DNA of 64,000 nt, from the NCBI GenBank assembly GCA_022496805.1, contig CM040096.1, positions 12,897,501-12,961,500 on the forward strand. Direction: 5' to 3'. This document shows, in pieces, positions 36,392 through 48,394 of this stretch; the first letter of the stretch is position 1; every line of letters begins with the position of its first letter. Below the pieces are notes generated by a model, which did not search any database, was not told the DNA's origin, and saw only the letters and a program-made list of their open reading frames with translations. The position numbers and the translations under genes were made by a program. This DNA is from Pohlia nutans (Eukaryota; Streptophyta; Bryopsida; Bryales; Mniaceae).

Positions 36392-39300
36392 ATGTCCGGG
36401 TACGCGGATGACGAGCCATTGGAGCACACGTTGCTGGTAGTTCGAGAGGTGTCGGTGTACAAAATCGCGCCGCGAGGCTCCAGCGGGGGTTACAAGTGCG
36501 GGGAATGGCTGCAATCGGACAAGATCTGGACGGGCAGGCTGCGGGTTGTTTCCTTGAGCGACGCGTGCGACGTGCGGTTGGAGGATTCCAACACCGGGGA
36601 GCTTTTTGCCGAGTGCCATGTGATGCCGGGGAAACGAGACGTGACGGTGGAGAATGTGGTGGACTCGTCGCGCTACTTCGTGCTCCGGATCGACGATGGC
36701 CGAGGAAAGCACGCCTTCATTGGCCTGGGATTTGCGGAACGAAACGAGGCTTTCGATTTCAATGTCGCCTTGTCTGATCACGAGAAATATGTCAAGAGGG
36801 AGGCCGAGAAGGAAGAAGCGAAAGGATCGGCTAAGGACAACGACTCCCCTGCGATGCCTTCATTGGATTTACGGCTCAAGGTAAGCCTTGTCTCTCTCTC
36901 TATCTTGTGTGAAAATATCAATAAATATCCCTCTGTTAAATTGCACATTTTTTTTCTTCTTCCATCAATTGGTGCATGGAGGGACACCATTATCCCCTAA
37001 GCGTCCACTGCTTTTCTGTAGTGTAGGAAAATTGGACCAGCTGCTGCAAATCATCTGTTTGTGTGAAAATGACTTCTGTTTGACACGATCGACCCTGTTG
37101 GTCTTGTAGTAAAGAACAAGAGCTTTAAAATGATGTATTGCAATCAGAAAACCGAGGTTAAATGATAAAATGCTACCGTTGCAAAGTTCAGTGATGCAGA
37201 TGGCCATACTGGGCGTTTAGACGCTTGGGGTTATCTGTTATGCAATATTTGGCTTGTTGACTGCACTATTCTTTTTAGGTCTCGGTTTCTAATGTAGGGA
37301 CACCATCAGTGATTTTTTTGTCAGGAGACAGTTTACCATTATTGCTACTTTTCCATGGCTTGAAGAGCAATCCAGGCTCCTTGGATGCTCTTTTCATTAT
37401 AATATGTAGGTAATATCAGGGTAATACACATGTGCTACCTAGGTGCTACTTAGGCAATAGCTGGGTGATACCTAGGTTTAAAGAGGCTACACATCTTGAC
37501 TCCATGTAGGAAATCTGGCTATTATTCCCCCCTTTTTTTTCCAAAAATCCTTTGTATCAATTAGGCAGCCCAAAATTTATGTAGCAATTTTGCTAAAATT
37601 AGCAACAAAAATCACTCGACTCCATTATCTGTTATGCAATATTTGGCTTGTTGACTGCACTATTCTTTTTAGGTCTCGGTTTCTCCTTCGAGTAGGAGTA
37701 GAGATTTCGGTAATCGAGGTTTATGTTATTCGACTTTGGATATGTTTTTGTAACGTTCGACCATTTAGTTTTAGGGTTAGCGCCTGAGTGCCCAAGATAA
37801 AAATAGAAGCTCTACTCTGGAAGCTAACTGTTGATTACAGTAACTTTCAAAACTCGTTTCTACCATTGAAAAATGTGGATAATAATTTCTTCTTTCGATT
37901 GGTACACTATTCTACAAGCTTCCTGATGATTTAATTCAATTCCTTTGGAAGTGGTCACTTTTGGCCATTTGGGCACTTAGGGCGGAGATTCTGAAAAGTA
38001 GTAGAGTTATCCTTGAACTCATTCTAAGTTAAGTGCGGGTGCTGACGTTGTTTCGGTGAAATAGTCGCAATGAACAATACCGTGAATAGGTGTTGACAAG
38101 CCCCTGTTATCGGTGGCTCAATCACGAATCTGAAATAGTGTTGAACGTAATGATAAATCTAATACCTGTCCACCTTTTGGTAATCAGGCTACCTTCGTAT
38201 AATGGAAGGCAGTAGGCTTTACTTGTGCTGAGGTCAGGATTAACTGAATGAATAGGACTATGCTCATAGATGACCTTATCAGTCCTTGGAGTTTCTGTAA
38301 CCTCGTTGGAGACAGAGGTATCCTATTTTATTAGTTTCTATTCGTACCGAGGTTTATGCTTGACGAGTGTGTACTGCTGTGAATTCATTTGGGCCAATGG
38401 TTTCTTTCCGTGCTTCTTCAGGAGGGAGAAACAATCAGAATCAACGTTAAGACAAAGGGGCCCGGGTCTGGGACTGGCATGCTATCAGGTGCAACAGGAC
38501 CTAGTAATGTAATCAGCAGTACTGGCCGGATGAAGGCCCCCCTTGCACCTCCCCCAGGTGGTGGGCGCATCCGTTCTCCACTTCCTCCTCCTCCCAATGA
38601 CAACAAAAGCATACGTACTAGCCCTGTTTCTTCTGGGACAGCGTTTGCGTCAACTCTTGGATCTGCTCATGGTGCGGACAAGTCAGGAAGGGCCTCTGCT
38701 GATCCGTTTTCAGACTTATCCCAGCTTGAGGTACTACTATTTGCTCATTGAAATCAACATATTTTTTTGTATAACTTAGTCGATTGTGACTTTTCAGAAT
38801 TGCTCCAATTCACGAGACTTTTCCTGCCGAAGTAATCTTTGAGTTGGTCTTAACGATGGAGCTATTGTTTCATCTCTTTGTTCAGTTCTAAGCCAATCCT
38901 AGTTTCCATCTTTATGTCCATTTTGTCGATTTGATGTGTGGTGTGGTTCCATTTGTGCAAATTTTGCTGTTGTCATGCTTTCTCCCTTGAAAATGTATAA
39001 AGTCGATTGTGACGCTTCAGAATTGCACCAATTCACGCTGCTTGTGGAGACTTTTCCTGCCAAAGTAACCTTTGAGTCAGTCTTATCGATGTAGCTACTG
39101 TTTCATCTCTTTGTTCAGTTCCGAGTTTCCACCTTTATATCCATTTTGTTGACTACATTTATGTGGCATGGTTCCATGTGCAAATTTTGTTGTACGTTGT
39201 CTTGCTGTGCAGTGCATAATTGTTCTTATGTGGTTTCACCTCTATTCGAAGACTCTTTGATTTAGTCAACGTCCTTTGATTTACATATTCTATAACTAGT

Positions 39301-39427
39301 ATATCACTCTACTTCGTTATCACAACTCTGACCATAATGTGTGATGTAACAGAAGAACTTGCCAACAACAACGAAGTCAGGCTCAAGCAGAAATGGCAGT
39401 GCAGCAGGAGGCTGGGCTGCATTTTAA
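36392..39427 (+). CDS. NECAP-like adaptor, clathrin-coated vesicle protein, complete
   Basis: Exons 36392-36880, 38422-38730 and 39353-39427, all GT-AG, phase 0 at both junctions, giving 290 aa. Seen: a PHear (NECAP) domain over residues about 8-163 with LLVVREVSVYKI, GGYKCGEWL, YFVLRIDDGRG and GLGFAERNEAFDFNVAL; then EGETIRINVK, a proline-rich stretch (APPPGGGR, LPPPPND) and a serine/glycine tail ending in WAAF. Known for the family: NECAPs bind the AP-2 adaptor and its ear domain through a WXXF-type C-terminal motif and act in clathrin-mediated endocytosis. Length and layout match plant NECAP-like proteins. The ATG at 36392 is chosen because the conserved EHTLLVVREV block follows closely. 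Intron 1 holds a TTAT-flanked MITE and a 65-bp direct repeat; intron 2 holds a tandem duplication. Which plant isoform it represents is not resolved. Confidence 0.95.
36994..37230. mobile_element. MITE of the TTAA group, flanked by TTAT, in NECAP intron 1
   Basis: Ends are CCCCTAAGCGTCCAC and GACGCTTGGGG. The flanks are TTAT on both sides (36990-36993 and 37231-37234) rather than TTAA. It is related along its length to 24223-24473 in reverse orientation. Confidence 0.75.
37231..37690 (+). repeat. Direct repeat of about 65 bp in NECAP intron 1
   Basis: 37231-37293 and 37624-37686 share a nearly identical run beginning TTATCTGTTATGCAATATTT and ending GGTCTCGGTTTCT. The first copy abuts the MITE; the second lacks it. 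Confidence 0.85.
38777..39197 (+). repeat. Tandem duplication of about 200 bp in NECAP intron 2
   Basis: Units of about 38777-38975 and 39000-39197 share AGTCGATTGTGAC, TTTTCCTGCC, GTTTCATCTCTTTGTTCAGT and GTGCAAATTTTG in order, with moderate divergence. Confidence 0.8.
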
Positions 39428-40065
39428 CCTGGCAGTGCGGCATGTGTGTTTGTCAATCAAGTAGTTTTATATTAAAAACATTCATAGCATGCGGTGTCGT
39501 GATCTTTGATATATGTTGTCGTGCAGATAAAGTCACTGGTTGTGAGTTATTGAGGAGAAATCGACTGATTGTCCCTGCATACTCTCCTACCCAACCAATG
39601 AATCTCTTGAGTTTTGATTAGCTAGTGTCGTAGTGTATTACCTACCTGTATAGAGGTGAAAAATAGATGGCACAGGTGGTGGAGGAGATGGATAGTCAGT
39701 CTCCTGCTTGCGCCCCCTCCCTTTGAAGTATATCGCATTGATACCAGTTGCAAACTGACTATCAAGATCATCTTATTTGTGGAATCACGATCCCCTTGTA
39801 GGTCTGACTTGGGTTATGTGAACTGAGGACTGATGTTTTGGCTTTGCCGTGAGGTGAATTTAGAGTTTTTTCACGAAAGGTGCAAGTGCTGCTTGTGAAT
39901 CACAATGAGCGACGGAGGCAGGAAACCACCATCAAGCAAAAAACCTACTGTAGTTCAATTTTGTCGGTGGCTGTGCAGAGCATAATGTAAGCTAACCAAT
40001 TGATAAATGGAGCATTTATTTTGTTCCGACATTATAAGGTGATATGTATGGTTGATTGCCCTTAA

Positions 40066-40398
40066 CCCCTGAACGTACCAACCCTTTGAACACAAGTAGA
40101 TGCTAGCCTCAAGAATAGATATTAGTTGTACAAAATGTGTACATGAGGACTATTGCAAGCATAAAATCTAGCCAACAAGTTTAACGTACTTGCATTTGAA
40201 AGCCTCTCCAATATTATCAATATCTCCCCATCACAAGAGATTTACTTTAATTGGTAGAGAATTTAAGAGGCTTGCAAAGGTGACTTGGATGAAAATCATC
40301 CGATACGATATGAGAAAGTTATCCGATACTGTATGAGAAAGTTACAAGGCTTTGAATTTGTTCATGATCCAGTTTTTGGACGTAGGGACGTTTAGGGG
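40066..40398. mobile_element. TTAA-type MITE, 333 bp
   Basis: Flanked by TTAA at 40062-40065 and 40399-40402. Ends CCCCTGAACGTACC and GGGACGTTTAGGGG. Unlike the other families in its interior. Confidence 0.8.
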
Positions 40399-40872
40399 TT
40401 AAACCACCAACTTAAGCAATCTATGTATTTTTAGCAATGATATCTTTGGTGAAATATTTTTCTTTCATTCTACATAAGGTTTCAGAAGGATTGCATATTT
40501 TTTCACAATTTTGTTCTCAATATTGAAATTGATACAAATTTTAGAAGTGGAAAGTACACATGGATTCAATATCAAAATAGAGGTTCCCCCATGTCCACAC
40601 TTACGTGGTACTAATTTTCACTAATAATGCTATCCAAAACCATCAACTACTTTGCAATGCTTGGCATGCCATTGGTTTGCTTGAATAGTGAAATTGGTGG
40701 TTTTGAGTCTCAGCTGTGGTGGCTCAAGGAAAAGTCTACATGCCACAATTGGGGGAGGTGGTGGTTTTAGAGCATGCAACCTTAGTGTGGAATTGAATGA
40801 TATCCGTCCAACTTTACAGCAACTTTCAGGTGGCGACATGTTAAGCGGAAGGGCCAATTTTCTCAATGTTGA

Positions 40873-41465
40873 CCCCTAAAGTTCTTGGGTTGTTTTGGGA
40901 TCAAAAATTGCCTCCAAACACCCTTTTTAAACCCCTCACCACCTAACCAAGCGTTTTTGGCCTGATGTACAAAATTGAAATTTGTTTTCCCATCTGTCAT
41001 GCACTTTTTGGCTTTTGCAAGTAAAAAAAATACTACAAAATTCTATGGGATGATAGCTTCATGCATGTGTGATCTAATTAGAAAGGGGATGATTTGTGAA
41101 AATTATATGCCTGATTTCATGCCACACATTTCCACTAAAAGTTTCTAAGATCTCCAAAACGAATCAAAAGTGCTCTTGAAAAAATCAACTCATTAAATTA
41201 AGCAACCAAAAAATCTCCAAAGATCACTACATTTAGAAAATTACATTTCAACCCATCACAACAAGTTTCATTCACAAATTGTCAATATCTTCTTTGTAAT
41301 CAAATTACAAATGAATTTTGAATTTTACATTTCAAATTTTATGAATTTTTTTTGGTGATTGCAATCATAGATCTAACCGTATAGGGAGAATCTAAAGTTT
41401 ATAATGTACAACTTTATTCGTACTATGTCAAGTTCAAAATATCCATCTTAGTCACATTTTATGAA
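40873..41465. mobile_element. Family B fragment
   Basis: Left end CCCCTAAAGTTC without a clear TTAA, then the family B body with TAGAAAGGGGATGATTTGTG and AAATTAAGCAACCAAAAAAT (its TTAA at 41208-41211 is an uninterrupted site). The right end is lost. Confidence 0.65.
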
Positions 41466-42680
41466 TAATATCTACAAGTGTAAAAGCAATGACTTGTGAG
41501 TTACGGAGGTTGATGACCTCGTAACAGGCGTAAGAAATCATAATCTTTGCGCTTGAGGTCTCTTGGTACATGTTGCCTCTCTTGAACATGTGATTTTATC
41601 TCTATTTCAGCCAGCTCTAGTAGTATTTTCTTTGTTTGAAAAGGGGTATTCACTTTGAGCTTCACAAATAACATGCTACACATAGGGAGTTCTAATGATA
41701 TACTAAGGGTGATTTTGCAACCAATCCTTCCTACAAAGGGTAGTAGCATGTGGGCCAATTTTCAGCATCAGACCATGAAATACCAATTTTTGTAAAATCG
41801 CCAACTACATGACTGTATACGAAATCTTTGTCCAACATGTTGTCAATCAAACACTGTAATATTTTGATTCATACGGTACAGTCCCATGAAAGTTCACAGG
41901 ATGACACAAAATCGATCACTGAATGGCGTACTTAGTGTCTTGATATACTTTTTCTCAACCCGGACACTTTAATTTTAGGAAGATATAGTGTCCTTCTAAG
42001 AAAAAAATAGATGTACTGTTCCAACAACATATGGCAACTTTATAATAAACATGGCATGCCACCTCGTGTCACTCTCATTACTTGGAAAGAACATGGCATT
42101 CTCAATAAAAGTGGGAATGACAAGTGGCAAACTCCTATGTAATGTTTAGGGACACTATTTCTCTTCACTTTTGAATAAATTGTGGTAAAAGACATCAATT
42201 CTCCTCGGACACAAAATACACCATTTAGAGTAGTAGGTGAGTCTGTGATGCAAAAACAAATATTTAATTAGATCCATATTTTTGCAATGGCGTCAATCAT
42301 TCCCGACACCTCTCTCTAAAATGCTTCAATTTCTAAAATGTCAACGGTCCTTTAGGAGTTAAGTATCTTAGGGCTTTTGCTAGAAACTAAGTGTATTAAA
42401 ATATGTGTTTTATATGATTTTCTTTTTCTTTAAAGTTGTAATGTGTAATTCTATAATTTCATTTATACATTTGAATACCATTAAAACCATTTCGAGTTTT
42501 TAATTAAGTAAAATTTAAAGAGAAAAACTTTGAATAGTCATAAAAAATTCATTATTCAATATTTTTTGTTGAATTCAATTATTATTACTTAATGTATAAA
42601 TATTCATCACATTTATAAAAGTTGCTAATATAAAAGTTGCCAAGATTTAGAGTGTGGAAATTGTAAAAATGTCAATTTAA

Positions 42681-43258
42681 CCCCTAAACGTCACATCGTC
42701 CAGAAGCTGGACGACTAACAGATTCAAACCCTTTTCACGTTTTCATCAATGCTTGGATGAAAGTCATCCAATTTTTTGGAGATTCTTCACCAAGTTGTTG
42801 TCTTATCTAGCGGTTGGATTTAGTCATACTTGATTACATATTTCTCTAAAATTACAAATGTAGAAGTATGTCAAGTTGTTGACCAAGCCAAAATTGCATT
42901 GACTGAAGTTCAAAAGTGGCCTTGCAAAAATGAGGTCATAGATTTAAGAAACACAAAAATTTCAAAGAATCTCCACGTTTAAGAGTCTCATTTCAAATTC
43001 ATTCCAACAAATTTTACTCAAAAAATATTAAAATCTTGTTTGTAATCAAATTTAGAAGGAATTTTTAATTTTAACTTTCAAATTTGATAATTAAATATTG
43101 GTGATAGTATTAGTGAATTGAACCATACAAATGGAATCTAAAATTCAAAATCTAGAACTTTCATTTGTATACCAATTCCAAAATATTCTTCTAAATAGTA
43201 CTTTATGATGATTTTTCTCAAATTGTCAATTTCAGGGACACCTTGATACGTTTAGGGG
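42681..43258. mobile_element. TTAA-type MITE, family A, intact 578-bp copy
   Basis: Flanked by TTAA at 42677-42680 and 43259-43262. Ends CCCCTAAACGTCACATCG and ATACGTTTAGGGG. A stem-loop GTCCAGAAGCTGGAC lies near the left end. It contains an undisturbed internal TTAA at 42979-42982, which is the empty site for the nested insertion in 60089-61480. Confidence 0.92.
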
Positions 43259-43434
43259 TTAAACAACACTACATAAGAACGTGATAGAATGAATAGTTTA
43301 AATGAAACAAATTCTAATGGGTATTTAAGCGTCTTATCAGTGTTTTTAGCCAATCAAACCAAAATTTAAGGATAAATAAATAATTTTGTATATTTTTTGA
43401 ATTTTGGAAGTTCATTAGTTAGATATTATATATA

Positions 43435-44053
43435 CTCGGGGGGTGATCGTCTAAAAAGTAGAAACCACGTGAGAATAACTACAAAGTCCTTTTTATTCAT
43501 TGGGGAAAAATATTACATAAACTTTGGATCTACCGTAGCCTATTTAAATTGCAAAATATGTGATTACATATAATTTAACATACTAGGAACACCCCACTTT
43601 AGGTTTGAGGTAGAAAAAGATTAGTATGACAAAAAAATAAAGAAGAGAATAAAATAAAATAAAATGAGTATATTCACAACTACTGGGTGCAAAATGGATG
43701 TTACAAAATCCTAAATTGACATTTACTTTAGATGCATGGCATGCTATGGTTATGATGTGCACACTCTTTTTTCACGAGTACATAGGAATGTAGGTACACA
43801 CTATGCCATATCAGAGTTTTAAGCTTGCTTTTATAAATAACCAGCAAATCAAAATTTTATAAGTAATTTAGCATTATTTTGAATAGTATGGATTTTCATT
43901 TATAATTACCTACAACATGCTGAATATTTTGGTAAAGTAGTTTTTTCTACTTAAAAGGTGCTCTAAAATCCAAATAATAAGGTAAATATCCCCCACAAAA
44001 ATACCATTTGTACGCACGGGGTTACATAACGTAAGGGAGAGTGACCCCCTTGA

Positions 44054-44054
<1 letters not shown>
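43435..44054. mobile_element. Element with CTCGGGGGGTGATC ends, probably family G
   Basis: Left CTCGGGGGGTGATC and right GAGTGACCCCCTTGAG are imperfect inverted repeats. It sits beside a long TA repeat, so the flanking duplication cannot be read. Interior anonymous, 620 bp. Confidence 0.6.

Positions 44055-44134
<80 letters not shown>
44054..44134. repeat. TA dinucleotide microsatellite
   Basis: About 40 uninterrupted TA units directly after the family G element end. Confidence 0.95.
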
Positions 44135-44137
<3 letters not shown>

Positions 44138-44439
44138 GTATATGATGAATTTTAGGAATCCGTTTGAATAGATTTGATCTAAAAATCATAATTCATAATC
44201 TATTTTTCTACATCCATACAAAACATACACTTTATCATGCATTTTTTCATATATCTACAAATTTGATACTTTTGTAAACTGTTCCAACACCTACATCCAA
44301 CGTTCTTTATTTTTTCTAAATTCTTTTGAACTCATTTTTAGTGATCCATTGATATATTCTTACAGGAAATTTGATTCTAAATAGGTTAAATCCAATAAAC
44401 ATTCAATTTGGACACTCCTTACTCATTTTACAACACTCT

Positions 44440-44615
44440 TTCTCAACACTACATCCTGTACAATTTTTCATCCATCGAAATTTCTCTTGGTTCTTGTGCT
44501 TAGTTGACTATCATTTATATGGTATGAATTTTCAAAATAAGATATTGTGATTTTTGAAAAACTTCATAATTACTTTATGTCAAGATTTGTTTTTAGTTCA
44601 AAAAGTGAGACCTTA
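44440..44615. mobile_element. Reverse fragment of the 540-bp TTAA family
   Basis: The reverse complement of about 5040-5215 (shared TGTACAATTTTTCATCC, CTCTTGGTTCTTGTGC, TTGACTATCATTTATA), truncated against family F copy 2. Confidence 0.6.
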
Positions 44616-44623
44616 ATCCCTAA

Positions 44624-45251
44624 AACACACAATTCGCTATTTACGCACTTAGGCCATATAATCATGCACTTGGCCCCTATGCGCATTAAATCTTTTGTCT
44701 AATTTCTTTTAAAAAAAAACAACGATACTTTTCTTTCTACGATCCCTTACATTGTAAACAAACAATTCTTTTATTTAATTTTTATTCTTATCTTTATTTT
44801 TTCTTTTATCTTTTCTTTTTTATCTTGATTTCTTTCTTGTCTTCTTTTATGTCTTCCTCTTGTCTTCTTTCTTGTCTTTCTTTTTGTCTTTTCTTTTCTT
44901 CTACTTTTTCTTCAGCTGTGGCTACTGAACCCTAAACGGCGGAAGCAAAGCAAAAGCAAAAAATTAAAATTAAAATATAAAAAATATAAAAAAATAAGAC
45001 TACTTTTAGGGTTCAGCAGCCACAGCTAAAGAAAAAGTTGAAGAAAAAAAAAAAAAAAAACAAGAAGAAAGACAAGAGGAAGACAAAAAGAAGACAAGAA
45101 AGAAATCAAGATAAAAAAAGTACAATGTAAGGGATTGTAGAAAGACAACATTGATGTTTTTTAGAGAACTTTTAAACCAACTTTTTTTAAGCCAAATATG
45201 CTTATAAAATAAGCGCACTTGGTCGAGTGCATAAATAGCAAATTGCGTGTT
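44624..45251. mobile_element. Fold-back element (family F), copy 2, 628 bp
   Basis: Ends AACACACAATTCGCTATTTA and TAAATAGCAAATTGCGTGTT. Arms carry ACATTGTAAACAAACAATTC-like sequence and the same TTTTATCTT/AAGATAAAA tracts. The centre has CCCTAAACGGC and TAGGGTTCAGCAGCCAC blocks as in copy 1 but lacks the GC-rich palindromes and long poly(A). Confidence 0.8.
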
Positions 45252-45727
45252 CGAGTAAGTGACATTTCGACCATTTTGTGGTTGCTGCCCAACTGCCGAC
45301 ACTGGGTTGAGTGTGTGTAACACTAATGAATACCACGAGTGCTCAATCCATGTGTTGCTGGCAGTTTATTTTACAAAACTGGTTTAGTTTAAGAAAATGG
45401 AAGTAAATATCTATCTCAAATGTTGTTCCGCCACATCACATAAATCTTTGAGCTGCCCAAAGCATATAGCATTTGTACTCATTAGGCAAAGAAGGGTAGC
45501 AAGGGTGATAACAGACATATGCCCAAATAAACAAAACCTTGTCAACCAACCAGGTGAAGTCCCTCTCAATCTCACCGCAAAAAAGACTATTCTTCATTGA
45601 CCCAAGATAGACAAGCGGTTGGAAGTCTTTTGAGCTCAACACAAAGGTTATGGTGAGCTTAGCCAGAAGCCGTCAAACTTGCACTGCCTCTTCATCACAT
45701 GAACAAGCATATTTATAAAATACAAAT

Positions 45728-46372
45728 GGGCGATTGCAAGCTAAGGTGGACCAAAGTAGGCAAGACTCCATTGTCCATATTGTCCATTTGTAACCTTTAT
45801 AAAGTGACAATGCTTACCTGGCGATGCTTACCTGGCGAGGGAAACACGACTCGGCGTCCGAAAATCTGAATTAAAATCTAAACCACCCTAGATAAGGACT
45901 TCTTAAATAAATGTAGTGAAGGTTGTCTCATGAAAAAATAAAAAATAGGGGGTCAAAAGTTACACTGAAAATAGTTCAGATTTCTGAGGACTCAAAAGTC
46001 CATATTAGCACATATAAGTGTGTGTTCATTGAATTTTTTGAGAGGAAACTATTCTAATAACTTATCTCTATTTAAAATTGTAATCAATATTAGGGTTTAC
46101 CTTCTCTACTATATAGGACATGAGTCCATACCCTCTATAGCTGAGGATGGGACAGTCCATATGAAGAGATTCAAGTCCCCCCCTTTGAGAATACAATAAT
46201 TTTTTCAAATAAAACTCTACAACATGATAGTATACCAAGTCTTCAACATATATACAAGTCCCTTTCATTTAAACAACATCTCCAAAAAAATTGTGGTCCC
46301 TACAAACTTCTAAAGCCTCAAATCTATGGACTGTGACAGTCCATAATGGTCCACCTTAGCTTGCAATTGCCC
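45728..46372. mobile_element. MULE-like element, 645 bp
   Basis: Ends of about 26 bp with one mismatch: GGGCGATTGCAAGCTAAGG... and the reverse complement of GGGCAATTGCAAGCTAAGG... . Flanked by AAATACAAAT and AAATACAATT, a 9-of-10 match suggesting a 9-10 bp duplication as made by Mutator-like elements. No transposase. Confidence 0.7.
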
Positions 46373-48390
46373 AAATACAATTTATTAGCACCCAAAGACT
46401 TTATTTCCACTAACTTCATCATACGGTATCTAATTAGAAAAAATAAAAAATGCGTGACCTTTAGCAACTAGCAAGTCCTTATTCAACAAATTTTTGGCTA
46501 CTTTGAAGACCAAATCCCATGTTTATTCTATGCAATGCAATGGAAAGACAGCTCCTACCAAGTCACGACTCAACACAAATGTGAATAGACCTTCACAAGA
46601 TTAGATATGCATTCAACACATTCAACTTATCCATAAAATTAGAGCTACCTACTACAGTGCAATCTATAAATCACTAAATATTGGTAAGCTACCACACTGC
46701 ACCTCTTCTACACAACCAACAGCAATTCCATCATGGCCTCCTCTTCATCTGCCCGCCTCCTTTTGCCTCCATTTCGTCATCTTCAGTTTGCAGAAATGAT
46801 TGCCAGATGTGCTACAGGCCAAAGAGCAACACAATTACAAATTAGCAAACTCCTCGCTTGTTTGAACGAATCCTACTTGACTTCTCTACCTAAACTGCCA
46901 AAGTGCCAACCTCTACCTCGCACTTCTCTCAATAGGTAGTGGCATAACTTATTTTATTGAAACGCAACCAAGATTCTAGGTTGGAGTCCGTCTAGAAGAG
47001 TGGAAGGGAGTGACAACAGTTTCCCAAAGGCTGACTACGGCTTTGGCTAGACAAAGATCAACATCCACTAATCGAACATGCACACGATAGAAGGCATGAG
47101 GAGAGTAATGCTAATGGAGGTGAAGGAGGAAACAACACCGGCAACTGCATCAACAACCGCAATGAGAAGTAGTTACCACCAATCATCTACGACATCCCAA
47201 GTAAGTTCATGTTCATTTGTCCTTATTTTTTTTCTAATTTTTTTTCTCCTAAATGGCTACTGCCTACTACTACAATATTGAAAACAAAATGTGGGATGCG
47301 GAATTGGAATCGATACTTGCAAATTCATAAACATGGGCACAAGTTCAAAACGCCCAGCCAAGAAACCAGCAGGCACTAGCGTTGTCTTTTTTGGAGCCAT
47401 CTCTATCGCATATAGCCATCCACAAAAGTATAGTGGCCTCTGCATCAATCCGGCCAGTAGTCCCTCCAATGCTATTCGCCATAATTGCAATGGAGTCTCC
47501 CACGACGATGGAGAGCCTCTCAACGACAACCTTGGCCGCCATAGGGTTCACAACTTCAATTCCAACTCCTCCGCGGCAACACCTTTGGATGTCGGCTTCT
47601 ATCTTTTAGCCAACACACCCGACACCCATGATGACACTTCATTCACAAACGGCAAAGATAGCTCATCCATGCACCCTTCCAACTCCTCCGGTACCAGATT
47701 GTAAAGATGATGATACGAGGACTCCTTCCACAAAGATTACAGCACGCCGGCTCAATACTTCTCTATACCTTTGAAGATTCCATCAACATATTTACAAAAG
47801 GGGGACCTTCACCTCCAAAAAGAATGATTGAATTATAGGAACGTGTAGTTCATTTTTTTCTTCTATTACTACACATAATTGCAGGAGACTTGTAGAAAGC
47901 ATGCCCAAAAGGATGGAAGCTGTAGTAGCTTCTAAAGGGAAATGGACGAAGTATTAGGTAGTTTACTTAGAGCACTCACAAAACTGTACCAATGTATATA
48001 CTCTATCTAGGCATCACTTTAGACCCTCATATCTTCCTCCTCACACCTCCAAATTACGTGAAATATTTTTCACAGGTTTAAAATGATGATCTTTACGCAC
48101 AATATAAATTTCAGAATTTTTGGAGCACTTTTGAACAATCTGATTTCAGCATATGTACAAAATACCCCGAATGAGTTCCATCAACCTTCTCAACAATGGC
48201 ATTTTCTCAAAAAATTGTGCAATTTTGTTGATCCTTTTGTCATACGAAAGCTATATTAGTCTTCTTTAATTTCAACAGTGCAAATCGTCAAAATTACTCC
48301 ACACCAATGAGGAATTGAACTTGTTACAAGAGCTACTCAAGAAAACAAGAGCTGAGTTTAACACCCCCCTCCCCCTTGGTCCTTTGGGGA
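46373..48390. other. Intergenic with a weak coding-like patch
   Basis: Between 47345 and 47551 the minus strand reads an unbroken stretch with AAKVVVERLSIVVGDSIAI and ILLWMAICDRDGSK, and other frames nearby continue it in pieces. It could be a decayed transposon protein; no family is recognised. Confidence 0.3.
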
Positions 48391-48394
48391 TTAA

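Noticed and set aside
47257..47704. Possible gene in overlapping frames on both strands
   Set aside because: Frames are short and broken, and no family is recognised; listed only as a weak coding-like patch.
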